DNA from: an uncultured Alistipes sp.
Lineage (GTDB): Bacteria; Bacteroidota; Bacteroidia; Bacteroidales; Rikenellaceae
Assembly: GCA_900541585.1 (NCBI GenBank)
Contig: UQKD01000030.1
Span: forward strand, 1 to 29,205
Direction: 5' to 3'
Length of the DNA stretch: 29,205 nucleotides
Part shown: positions 1 to 8,300 of the stretch, piece by piece
Layout of the letters: each line of letters starts with the position of its first letter
Position numbering within the stretch: position 1 is the first letter of the stretch
Program-made: the position numbers and the translations under genes
The notes under the pieces: generated by a model
The model's input: only the letters and a program-made list of their open reading frames with translations
Databases searched by the model: none
Told to the model about the DNA's origin: nothing

Positions 1-590
1 ATCTTGACCACATTGATCAGGCAGTCCAGATAACGGCAGATGCTCGTGAGTTTAAGCGCCCGTTCCGTTTTCAGATAGACATGGAACTGTTCGATGAAGG
101 ACTGTTCCAGTTCGGCAAGGGCGATGTCGCTCACATGGTATTTCGCCGTAAGGAACGCCTGCAGGTGTTTCATCGTCGCAAGATAGCGGTACCATGTGTT
201 TTTCGAGCGGTCGACGCCGATACGCCCGTGCAGGTCGTCCGTGAAGCTGCGGAAAGTGGACAGCAGGGTGCGGTAACGCTTCCCGAATCCCAGCCAGGCG
301 TTCTTCACCTTCTCGGCCGTCACATAGCTTTCCCGGTCGCGGATATCCCGATAATGACGGTCGATTTGAGAGCGAATATCGTCCAGATACCGGTTGATAC
401 GATCCGCTTCGAGGCTTCGGCCCTTGGCACGGCCGCCGCGGACTTCCCACAAACGCTCCGGAACCGTGAGCTTCGCACTGAACTGCGAAATAGTACCGTT
501 GATCGTGATGCGGCCCATGACCGGAACCGTAGACTGTGTTTTTTCCTTGTTCCTTTTCAGGTAGAACAGAACCTTGAACGTGCTGCGCAT
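1..590 (-). CDS. Tyrosine recombinase (integrase), N-terminal part only
   Basis: Reading back from an ATG at 588-590 gives 196 residues that stay open to the window edge, so the catalytic C-terminal domain (R...HxxR...Y) is not in view. The first 20 residues, MRSTFKVLFYLKRNKEKTQS, followed by VMGRITINGT, are the arm-type DNA-binding start seen in IntDOT-like integrases of Bacteroidales mobile elements. Residues of about 100-196 (KNTWYRYLATMKHLQAFL, then ALAELEQSFIEQFHVYLKTE-like helices) fit the SAM-like core-binding domain. It would catalyse site-specific strand exchange between element and chromosomal att sites. It has its own promoter at 613-644. The rest of the element should lie to the left. 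Family assignment is confident; the element type (conjugative, mobilizable or remnant) is unknown. Confidence 0.85.
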   Translation of the reverse strand, partial: MRSTFKVLFYLKRNKEKTQSTVPVMGRITINGTISQFSAKLTVPERLWEVRGGRAKGRSLEADRINRYLDDIRSQIDRHYRDIRDRESYVTAEKVKNAWLGFGKRYRTLLSTFRSFTDDLHGRIGVDRSKNTWYRYLATMKHLQAFLTAKYHVSDIALAELEQSFIEQFHVYLKTERALKLTSICRYLDCLINVVK

Positions 591-612
591 AAACTCTGCT
601 TTTTAAGGGGTA

Positions 613-644
613 CAAAACTAATTTCTGCAGAGTCTCCGATCAAG
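613..644 (-). promoter_or_regulatory. Bacteroidetes-type promoter of the integrase gene
   Basis: On the minus strand the -7 box TAGTTTTG (613-620) matches TAnnTTTG exactly. Twenty bases upstream is CTTG (641-644), one mismatch from the -33 TTTG. The start codon at 590 leaves a short leader of about 16 nt. Confidence 0.6.
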
Positions 645-699
645 ATGAACGGAAATGCAATAGACGGAAAATCACCGTTTTGCGAAATGAAAAGCATTT

Positions 700-739
700 T
701 CGAACGAGGTAATGTTTTGGAAACCGAAACCTCGTTCGA
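700..739. repeat. 11-bp perfect inverted repeat with 18-nt loop
   Basis: TCGAACGAGGT at 700-710 is the exact reverse complement of ACCTCGTTCGA at 729-739. The loop contains a smaller dyad, GTTT-TGG-AAAC (714-724). There is no T-run on either side, so a simple intrinsic terminator is unlikely. Its place between an integrase and the presumed element end suggests a binding site for the recombinase or an accessory factor. That role is inferred. Confidence 0.5.
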
Positions 740-823
740 CGATGCCGTCGGCTGGCCATTCGAAAACTTCTACAGGGCGAACCGAAACGAAAAACAGCCT
801 GATTATCAATACCACTGCGCTTA

Positions 824-855
824 TTTGCCCGTTTTGTGGATTTGTTGTACTTTTG
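824..855 (+). promoter_or_regulatory. Promoter-like / IntDOT-att-like sequence facing right
   Basis: TTTG (824-827), a 20-bp spacer, then TACTTTTG (848-855) is a full match to the Bacteroidetes promoter. It points at the 3' end of the minus-strand methyltransferase, and no ATG-led gene follows. GTACTTTTGA (847-856) also matches 7 of 8 fixed positions of GTAnnTTTGC, the target core known for IntDOT. Either reading is possible: an outward or antisense promoter, or an attachment core. Confidence 0.45.
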
Positions 856-912
856 ACACCAAAAGGTAGCTACTCGCCGCGGTTCAGTCTTTTTGCCGCC
901 AAAAATACAATC

Positions 913-1848
913 CTACCGCGTAAACCGGTAATAGGTTCCCAACGGCAGTTGCTTGCCGGCCCGGTCGGTGAAACACAACTCGCCCCACTGCTCCTCGCGC
1001 GGCGCACCAAACGCCTGCCTCACGGCCGTGCGGGCCAGCGTCGACGAGAGACCCATCGAGTAGAGGTTCAGAACCAGAAACGCTCCCCGGGGTTCGAGCA
1101 GCTGCGCGCAGCACTCCAGCATTTCGCCGATGTTGTCCTCCAGAATCCACCGCTCGCCGTCGGCCCCGCGCCCGTAAGCCGGGGGATCGAGGATGATTCC
1201 GCGGTAACGGCTGCCGCGGCGCACCTCGCGCCGGACGAATTTCAGCGCATCCTCGACGATCCACCGCACGCCCTCCAGGCCGCTCAGCTCCATGTTCTCG
1301 CGCGACCAGGTCACCACCTGCCTGACCGAATCGACGTGCGTCACCTCGGCCCCGGCGGCCCGCGCCGCGAGCGTCGCCCCGCCCGTGTAGGCAAAGAGGT
1401 TCAGCACCTTGGGGGCGCCACCTCCCGCAACACTCGAACCGAACTCCGCAACACGCTCGCCGCCAGATGGTTCACCTCCGGCCAAAGCCCGGCAGCTGTC
1501 GTAGATGAAATTCCAGTTGGCGGCCTGCTCGGGGAAGATGCCCACGTGCTTGAACGACGTAAGCCCCAGCCGCATCCGCAGCCGCATCCGCTTATAGACA
1601 TACTCCACCGCCCAGCGGTCGGGCATTCCGGCAGCGAGACGCCACTCGCCCCGCTCGTCGCTGCGCGCATCGCGCCGAAACGAGGCGTCGGCCGTGCGCC
1701 GCCACTCCTCTTCGGCAAGCGTCCGCCGCCAGATGGCCTGCGGCTCGGGACGGCGCGTCACATAGCGCCCGAAGCGCTCCAGTTTCTCGAAATCCCCCGT
1801 GTCGATGAGTTCGTAATCGTTGAAATCGGGTGTAAGCTGTTCCTGCAT
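913..1848 (-). CDS. Class I SAM-dependent methyltransferase, RlmI-like (COG1092 type)
   Basis: The 311-residue protein has the SAM-binding glycine loop VLNLFAYTGGA (148-158) with the acidic residue D173 after strand 2. It also has the catalytic-region motif DPPAYGRG (221-228). These place it with the RlmI/RlmK-like rRNA methyltransferases; in E. coli RlmI makes m5C in 23S rRNA. Unlike RlmI (about 396 aa with an N-terminal PUA domain) it has about 145 N-terminal residues without a recognisable PUA, including a Gly/Glu-rich linker at about 121-146. It starts 10 nt after the stop of the U32 gene, so the two are probably cotranscribed and both act on RNA. The exact target base is not known; a protein or tRNA substrate cannot be excluded. 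Confidence 0.75.
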   Translation of the reverse strand: MQEQLTPDFNDYELIDTGDFEKLERFGRYVTRRPEPQAIWRRTLAEEEWRRTADASFRRDARSDERGEWRLAAGMPDRWAVEYVYKRMRLRMRLGLTSFKHVGIFPEQAANWNFIYDSCRALAGGEPSGGERVAEFGSSVAGGGAPKVLNLFAYTGGATLAARAAGAEVTHVDSVRQVVTWSRENMELSGLEGVRWIVEDALKFVRREVRRGSRYRGIILDPPAYGRGADGERWILEDNIGEMLECCAQLLEPRGAFLVLNLYSMGLSSTLARTAVRQAFGAPREEQWGELCFTDRAGKQLPLGTYYRFTR

Positions 1849-1858
1849 GGATCGGTTT

Positions 1859-3670
1859 CTATTTTTTACATTCGTCTATCAATGCCATTTCGCATGCCTG
1901 GCAGTCGAACTCCAGCCGGTAACGGCAGGCGCCGTGTTCCAGAAACAGGTCGCCGCGCAGCCGCGGATGCTCCCGGAGACATTCGCCGATCTCGCGGCGG
2001 ATGCAGTAGGCCGACCGCATGACCGCATGCCCGGCGGTCGCCGGCGCGAGGTCCAGCCCCCGTTCGATCTGCCGCACCCCGTGGTCGCGGTAGAACGCCT
2101 CGGCCAGCCGGTTGGTGACGTTCTCCTCGGCCGTAAGCCGCTCCGAAGGGTATTTCGCGGCGGGATTCTCGGACAGGATGCGGTGTTCCGGCCGCCGCTC
2201 CCGGCGCACGAGTTCGAGTGCGGCCAGCGCTTCGCGGCGCAGTTCCGCGGCCAGCGACGCCGGCACGAACCACTCTGCGCCCCGCACTTCGGCTTCGCGG
2301 ACCGCAAAGATCGTGTCGCCCGACTTCATCGCCTGGGCACGCAGCGCGGCGGCATTGGCATCGGGATTCTTCGCCGGATCGAGCCGCACGGCCCGCACGG
2401 CCGAGACCGCAACGCCCTCACAATCCGTATAAGTGAGTTTCAGCCCTTCGGCCGTCGCCTCCGCCGCGGCCTTCGCCGGAATCACCCGCCGCGTGCGGCT
2501 GCGCTCCACGGCCAGCGTGAAACGGCGGTCGAAATTGCGGCGGACCTCCGCCCCGGGCGTGATTCCCTCCATGCGGTTGGGCGTGATGCGGCGGCCCTCC
2601 ACGGCATTGACGTTGGTTCCGGTCACGCCGCGCGGCGTCAGGAAGCAGACACCGTCGCCCGGCGCAAGGTCGTGCCCGCCGTCGAGCGTGAACGTGCCGC
2701 CCGAAACGCCCGCCACGCGACCCACCCGCTCGCCGACAGCTTTCGGAGTATCGAACGACGCCACCCCGGCGCGTTTTCCGTCCAGAAAGTATTCGGACTC
2801 CCCGCGCGTGAAACTCTTCGACGGGTCGGGTGTGAAATCCGGGACGCTCTCGCCGACGGACGACCGCCGAAACCCCGGCCGCAGGGCCAGCGCCTCGTCC
2901 ACCGCCCGGCGGTAGTAGGCCACAACGTTGCGGATATAAGCGAGATCCTTGAGCCGACCTTCTATCTTGAATGAAGTGACGCCCGCATCCAGCAGATCGC
3001 CAATGCGTTGCGAAAGGTTCATGTCGCGTACCGACAGCAGGTGCTTCCCGGCGATCCAGGTCCGGCCACGCCCGTCGGTCAGGTCCCAGGCCAGGCGGCA
3101 GGGCTGGCTGCACGCCCCGCGGTTGCCGCTGCGTGCGGACATCGACCGCGAGAGAAAACAGCGGCCGCTGTACCCCACGCAGATCGCCCCGTGGACGAAA
3201 CATTCGACCTCGGCAGCCGTCGCAGCGCAGATGGCCCGGATCTCCTCCAGCGAGAGGTTGCGTTCGAGAATCACCCGTGCAAACCCCGCCTCGCCCAGAA
3301 ACCGCGCCCCTTCGGGCGTGCGGTTCGAAACCTGCGTCGAGGCGTGCAGTTCCACCGGAAGGTCCATCCGCCGCAGAGCCATGTCCTGCACGATCAGCGC
3401 GTCGACGCCCGCGGCGATCAGCGCCCGGGCCTGCCGTTCGGCGGCCTCCAGTTCGTCGTCCCACACGAGCGTGTTGAGCGTGGCATGGACCCGCACTCCG
3501 AAGCGGTGGGCGTACTCCACGACCCGGGCGATCTCCCCGTCGGAGTTCCCTGCGGCCTGCCGCGCGCCGAACCGCGCGCCGCCGATATAGACCGCATCGG
3601 CGCCGTAATCCACGGCCGCCGCGGCCGAGGCGTAATCTTTGGCAGGAGCTAACAGTTCGACGGGTTTCAT
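1859..3670 (-). CDS. U32-family protein, RlhA-like (RNA hydroxylation)
   Basis: The 603-residue protein starts at MKPVELLAPAKDY, which aligns with the usual family start (xxELLAPA...GADAVYIG). A longer in-frame reading from 3739 adds 23 residues that do not look like the family and overlaps the promoter, so ATG 3668-3670 was chosen. The U32 signature follows, ECFVHGAICVGYSGRCF, then a cysteine-bearing SGNRGACSQPCR segment and SFKIEGRLKDLAYI. About 300 C-terminal residues resemble the extension of the long members. The family is named as peptidase or collagenase, but characterised bacterial members hydroxylate RNA (RlhA on 23S rRNA C2501, TrhP on tRNA U34) using an iron-sulfur cluster. Length favours an RlhA-like role. 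A C-terminal FDCQACEM motif adds two more cysteines. It leads the operon with the methyltransferase. Confidence 0.8.
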   Translation of the reverse strand: MKPVELLAPAKDYASAAAAVDYGADAVYIGGARFGARQAAGNSDGEIARVVEYAHRFGVRVHATLNTLVWDDELEAAERQARALIAAGVDALIVQDMALRRMDLPVELHASTQVSNRTPEGARFLGEAGFARVILERNLSLEEIRAICAATAAEVECFVHGAICVGYSGRCFLSRSMSARSGNRGACSQPCRLAWDLTDGRGRTWIAGKHLLSVRDMNLSQRIGDLLDAGVTSFKIEGRLKDLAYIRNVVAYYRRAVDEALALRPGFRRSSVGESVPDFTPDPSKSFTRGESEYFLDGKRAGVASFDTPKAVGERVGRVAGVSGGTFTLDGGHDLAPGDGVCFLTPRGVTGTNVNAVEGRRITPNRMEGITPGAEVRRNFDRRFTLAVERSRTRRVIPAKAAAEATAEGLKLTYTDCEGVAVSAVRAVRLDPAKNPDANAAALRAQAMKSGDTIFAVREAEVRGAEWFVPASLAAELRREALAALELVRRERRPEHRILSENPAAKYPSERLTAEENVTNRLAEAFYRDHGVRQIERGLDLAPATAGHAVMRSAYCIRREIGECLREHPRLRGDLFLEHGACRYRLEFDCQACEMALIDECKK

Positions 3671-3683
3671 TTCTTTCTTTTTG

Positions 3684-3691
3684 CAAAAGTA
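3684..3691 (-). promoter_or_regulatory. -7 promoter box for the U32/methyltransferase operon
   Basis: TACTTTTG on the minus strand is an exact TAnnTTTG match, 13 nt from the start codon at 3670. No clear TTTG was found 19-21 bp upstream, so only half the promoter is supported. The implied leader is very short. Confidence 0.45.
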
Positions 3692-3980
3692 ACAAAAAGC
3701 GGTCAATATCGGGACTCCGCCGCCGGAAAATCGCGGCAACCGCCGCCGGAGCGGAGGTTATCAGCGATCATTCAACGACTTACGCACGACATGGTCAATA
3801 TTTAACAAAAATCGTTCTTTCCCTCCGGACCCGGAACACTCCCGCAACAACAATATCCGACAAGCAAAACAGCCACAGCCAAAAAACAGCCTGCGTTTTT
3901 CGAATTCGCTATTGTTCAACAACATACATACATATTCGGCCGAAAAACAAGCAGACAGAAAAGATTCGCACGACAATATT

Positions 3981-3996
3981 TTCTGGTTTTCCAGAA
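3981..3996 (+). promoter_or_regulatory. Small hairpin in operon leader
   Basis: TTCTGG-TTTT-CCAGAA is a perfect 6-bp dyad with a 4-nt loop. It is not GC-rich and has no T-run, so it is a poor terminator. It could be an operator dyad or an RNA stem. Confidence 0.3.
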
Positions 3997-4075
3997 GACA
4001 TTCGGACAAATTTTTCTTATATTGTGCCGCAAATAAACAAGTCCAAAAATTCGGTATGATGCAATTTTCAGCAAA

Positions 4076-4103
4076 TACGGTTCTCCGGAAACGGGATACC
4101 GTA
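4076..4103 (+). promoter_or_regulatory. 5'UTR stem-loop with GAAA tetraloop
   Basis: TACGGT (4076-4081) pairs perfectly with ACCGTA (4098-4103). Inside, CCG-GAAA-CGG forms a second short stem capped by a GNRA tetraloop, with a 3x3 internal loop between the stems. It ends 32 nt before the ATG of the first operon gene, so it probably lies in the transcript leader and could affect stability or initiation. No known riboswitch class was recognised. Confidence 0.4.
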
Positions 4104-4135
4104 CCTATCCATTTTTTATTCCTAATCCAATTTTT

Positions 4136-5335
4136 ATGAGAAGATGCTTTACGCTATTGACGGTTCTCGTCCTCTGCGCCGCAAGCGGCTGCGATGACAA
4201 GAACAAAGAGGAGGTCGCGGATGTGATCGTCCTCTCGCGAAGCAGTGTCGCGTTCGCCCAGAAAGGCGGAACGACCACCGTCGCGGTAGCCACGCCCTCC
4301 GACTGGAAGGTGAGCTGTCCGGACGATTGGGTGACGCTGGTTTCCGAAGACGGTCTGCTGACCATTTCCGTGACAGGCAATACGACCGACGATGTCCGCA
4401 GCTCGAAAATCGCCGTGGAAACGGCCGGCGACAAACAGGAAATCACCGTTCACCAGGCGTTCTCTCGGGAAACGGTCCTGCTGTCCACCACCGCTTCGGA
4501 CGAAATTTCGCTGGATTCCGAAGGCGAGAGCGTTCTCTTCACCGTGGTCACCAACGGCCAGTGGAGCGTCACGAGCGACGCCGACTGGGTTTCGGTCGAA
4601 AGCGACCCGGTCAGCGGAACGGTACGCGTCGGCGCCCCGCGCAATCCCGACGCACACCGCGACGCGACGCTCACCGTCCGTTCGACCAAAGGCTCCGCTA
4701 CGGAAACCTGCAAAGTGTCCGTTTCACAAATCTCACGCGAGGAAAATCCCTATTATCAGATGCTGGGATATTACGGGCTTTATGCGGAAAACTGGTATTA
4801 CGGCCGTGAGCCGATCGGCGTGAGCGGCACGGGCACGTTCTGCACCGTCGAAGAGAAAGAGTACCGCAAAAGTTTCTACATCAAGAACCTGTTCCTGACG
4901 GGCACGGTCGTGGAAGCCGCCTACGACAAAAACACCCAAACCATGTCGATCGAACTCGGCAGGCTCTGCTACACCCGCGAGATCTCCTCGACGGTCTCGC
5001 GCTTCCACTACCTGTACTCGATCAACATGCAGGGCGGAGGTTTCCACAACGGCATGCTGACCGGCAGGCTGGGAGAGGGTTACAACGACGACGCGGACGA
5101 AAACCGCAAGGCGATCCTTCTGACCGGATTCGAGCCGCCGTACACCACGCTGGGCATCATCGGATACCAGGAGCAGCAGTGGCTGTCGTTCGGCGACCTC
5201 TACTACGCCACCGGCACGATGTACCTCGTGGACTGGGACATTCCGGCCGACACCGGCACGGCTTCGACCTCCGTCACCCGGGCCGCCGACGGCATCGCCC
5301 CCTCGGACCGCACCTTTCCCGTATCGAAACATTAA
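4136..5335 (+). CDS. Surface lipoprotein with two BACON domains
   Basis: The 399-residue product begins with a lipoprotein signal, LCAASGC, with lipidated Cys19 followed by DDKNKEE, acidic residues suited to surface export in Bacteroidetes. Two BACON domains occupy about 30-108 and 112-198. Both show the typical W-x-V...W pairs (DWKVSCPDDW and QWSVTSDADW) and end in an ITVHQ / VSVSQ strand. BACON domains are Ig-like folds linked to surface binding of glycans or glycoproteins. Residues about 200-399 form a second beta-rich module rich in Tyr, Gly and Trp (YYQMLGYYGLY...), of unknown function. It has the same general pattern as the C-terminal module of the last operon gene. It is the first gene of the operon. 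No catalytic motif is visible, so a substrate-binding role is inferred. Confidence 0.75.
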   Translation: MRRCFTLLTVLVLCAASGCDDKNKEEVADVIVLSRSSVAFAQKGGTTTVAVATPSDWKVSCPDDWVTLVSEDGLLTISVTGNTTDDVRSSKIAVETAGDKQEITVHQAFSRETVLLSTTASDEISLDSEGESVLFTVVTNGQWSVTSDADWVSVESDPVSGTVRVGAPRNPDAHRDATLTVRSTKGSATETCKVSVSQISREENPYYQMLGYYGLYAENWYYGREPIGVSGTGTFCTVEEKEYRKSFYIKNLFLTGTVVEAAYDKNTQTMSIELGRLCYTREISSTVSRFHYLYSINMQGGGFHNGMLTGRLGEGYNDDADENRKAILLTGFEPPYTTLGIIGYQEQQWLSFGDLYYATGTMYLVDWDIPADTGTASTSVTRAADGIAPSDRTFPVSKH

Positions 5336-5347
5336 ACCGCAGCACAC

Positions 5348-8300
5348 ATGAAAAAATTATATGCACTGACAGCTTTACTGCTCGGCATGATGGGGTGCTC
5401 CGAAGAGACGATCACCTACACCAACCCCGTTCCGGGCGACGAACCGTCCGGCGTCGCGGCCGAACTGGGCATCTCGTCGAAAAACACGTGGTTCGCCGCT
5501 GAAGACGAACGCAACGCCTCGATCGGCTTCAAGAGCCTGGGCGGCGAAGTCGTCGTGGACATCCGGACCAACACGACCTGGAAATACGACGCCGTCAACG
5601 CCGGCTGGCTGACCATCGAGAAAGACGATGTCGCCGACCAGCTCATCCTGAGCTGCGAGGGCAACAAGTTCGAGGAGCAGCAGCAGGCTACGATCACCAT
5701 TACCGCCGGTGACAAGACCGCGACCATCTCCACCAAGCAGAACGCATACGGCACGCTCGAAATCGCCGCATCGAAAAACAATTTCCAGATTCCCGCCGTC
5801 GGCGAACTGACCGCCGAATTCGAGGTGCAGTCGACCGACGAAGACTGGGTCTTCGAAACCAAAGACTGCCCGTGGCTGCTTCTCGAACAGCAGGGCGACA
5901 AAGTCACGATGACGCTCGACCCCAACGAGGAGATCGAGGACCGCGAAACGACCTTCGTGCTGATTGCCGGCGAGGGGGGGGGAAATCCCGTCACTGAAAC
6001 GATCCGCGTCACGCAGGACCGTGCCGTCTACGTCAATGTTTCGCTAAAAACCATCCCCCTCTCGCCCACTCCCACCGAATCCGACAAAAAAGAGTTGGGA
6101 ATCAGGTCCAACTACGACTGGGAGTACACGCTTTCCGAAAATTCCGACTGGCTCTCCGCCACGAAAACCGAGCAGGGGCTTACAATCACCGCCGAGACCA
6201 ATTCGAGCGGATCGTCGCGCACCGCAACCATCACCATATCGGCCGGTGACGGCAAACAGAACCAGACCGAACAGGTCGTCACCGTCTCCCAGACCGGCCT
6301 GGACCTCGACGCCTTCATCCTCGGAATCGACATCACCTCTTCGAGCCTCAAAACCTTCCTTCCCTTCGACAAGGCCATCGACGCCACCATCGACTGGGGC
6401 GACGGCAATATCGAAGAAAACGTCACCTCCGCCTATCCCACACACACTTACACCGACCCGGGCTACTACATCGTCTCGGTCAAGGGCAGCGTGCCGTCGC
6501 TGAACTCCTACGACATCCCCACCTACGGACTGGGCAACCAGTTCAAGGAGGTCTACAACTGGGGCCGCACGGGGCTGACCTCGATGGCGCGCGCGTTCCA
6601 GAACTGCCGCGAACTGGAACGGATTCCCTCCGACAACACCGAAGCCTTCGCCAAGGTCACCACCTTCTATTATGCATTCGCCGACTGCCGCGTCCTCGAA
6701 GCCGTTCCCGACGGACTGCTCGACCATGCGACCGAGGCGGAAACCTTCGCCTACTGCTTCCAGAACTGCAACGCGGTCACCGAAGTGCCCGCCGACCTGC
6801 TCTACAACTGCACGAAGATCACCTCGGTAGGCTCGCTCTTCTCCGGCACGGCGATCACCCAGATCGACGAGGATTTCTTCTCACGAAACACGGAGCTGAC
6901 CGACTGCTCGATCATCTTCTCGAACGGCAAGCTGAAGACGGTTCCCGAAAAACTCTTCGCCAACAACAAGAAGGTGACGACCTTCAACTCGCTGTTCGCC
7001 AACACGCTTTCGTTCGAATCCGTCCCGGCCGGCCTGTTCGCCAACAACCCCGAGGTCGATTCGTTCCGCATGCTGTTCTCGGGAACCAGCCTGAAATCCG
7101 TCCCGGCCGGCCTGTTCGCCAACAACCACAAGGTCACCAATTTCCAGAGCGCATTCAGCAAAACGGCTATCCAAAGTGTTCCGTCCGACCTGTTCGCCGA
7201 CTGCGACAAGGTGACGACCTTCATGAGCTGTTTCACCGGCTGCGCCGAACTGCAAAGCGTCCCCGCCGAACTGTTCAGGAACAGCGGAGCCTTCACGACT
7301 GTGACGAAGACCGCCTTCAACAACATATTCAAGGACTGCGCGTCGCTGACCGAAGTGCCCGCAGGACTGTTCGACGGCTTCACCCTGGTCACCGCCTTCA
7401 ACGACGCCTTCAGCGGTTGCACGTCGCTCACGACACTACCCGCAGGGCTGTTCGCCACCAATACGGCGGTCACTTCGTTCACTAATGTCTTCAAGGGCTG
7501 CACCTCGCTCAAAAGCATCCCCGAAGGCGTACTCGGCGGACTTTCCAAGGTCACTTCGTTCTCGGGGCTGTTCGCAGGCTGCACGGGACTCGAAGAGATC
7601 GGTGCCAACATCATCTCCGGCTGCGCCGCCTGCAAGAATATCTCCTCGATGTTCAAGGACTGCGACAACCTGAAAACCGTCTCGGCGGAGGCGTTCGCCG
7701 GGGCACCCGCGATCACCAGCGTGGCCAGCCTGTTCGAAAACTGCACGCTGCTCGAAAGCATTCCGGAGGATATTTTCGCCGGGATGCCGAACCTGGCGAC
7801 CGCCACCAGCGTATTCGCGGCGTCGGGACTGAAAACGGCTCCCGCCGGTCTGTTCAGCCGCAATCCCTCCGTCACGACCTTCGGCAAGGTGTTCCAGAAC
7901 TGCGCCGCACTGACGACGCTGCCCGACGGACTGTTCGCCGGCAACCCGAAAGTGACGACCTACTCCAACGCCCTGCAGAACTGCACGGCCCTCGAATCGG
8001 TCGGCCTCCTTTTCGGAACGAGCACCGCCTCGGCCAAATGCGATTATCTCTTCGCAGGGAACACGGCGCTGAAGAGCGTGCCCGCCGGAATCTTCGACGG
8101 ACTGACCGGGGCGACGGCCTTCAACAACGCGTTCTCCGAATGCTCCGCCCTGGAGACGATTCCCGCCGGACTCTTCGCCAAGAACGTCAATGTGACCACC
8201 GCGGCCCAGTGCTTCCTGAACTGCACCCGGCTCGCAGCGGTTCCCGCGCGCCTGTTCGAGACCAACACCAAGACGAAAACCCTGACGGAGATGTTCTCCG

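Larger units (their letters stand above)
591..912. other. Intergenic region between integrase and methyltransferase
   Basis: This 322-bp stretch has no convincing gene on either strand. It is visibly more AT-rich than the flanking methyltransferase gene. It holds the integrase promoter (613-644), an 11-bp inverted repeat (700-739), a plus-strand promoter-like or att-like sequence (824-855) and a small CTTTTG-ACAC-CAAAAG dyad (850-865). The mobile-element boundary probably lies in it. No tRNA and no clear terminator were seen. Confidence 0.5.
3671..4135. other. 465-bp divergent leader region upstream of the large operon
   Basis: No credible gene was found; short ORFs on both strands lack any protein-like pattern. 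The sequence is clearly AT-richer than its surroundings. It contains the U32 -7 box, a repeated CCGCCGCCGGA at about 3718-3755, and two hairpins (3981-3996 and 4076-4103). No TAnnTTTG box for the plus-strand operon was found, so its promoter is either non-canonical (for example ECF-sigma dependent) or diverged. Confidence 0.5.

Noticed and set aside
700..739. Inverted repeat read as an intrinsic terminator
   Set aside because: The 18-nt loop is long and there is no T-run on either side.
590..912. A tRNA gene as integration target next to the integrase
   Set aside because: No cloverleaf, TTCGA-type T-loop with matching stems or CCA end could be found; the GTAGCTAC palindrome alone is not enough.
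81..2974. Plus-strand open frames across the integrase, methyltransferase and U32 genes
   Set aside because: Their translations are Arg/Pro/Ala-rich without motifs, whereas the minus strand encodes three recognisable families.
3761..4139. Short ORFs on both strands in the operon leader (82 and 75 codons)
   Set aside because: No protein-like pattern, no start context, and they span the leader hairpins and gene start.
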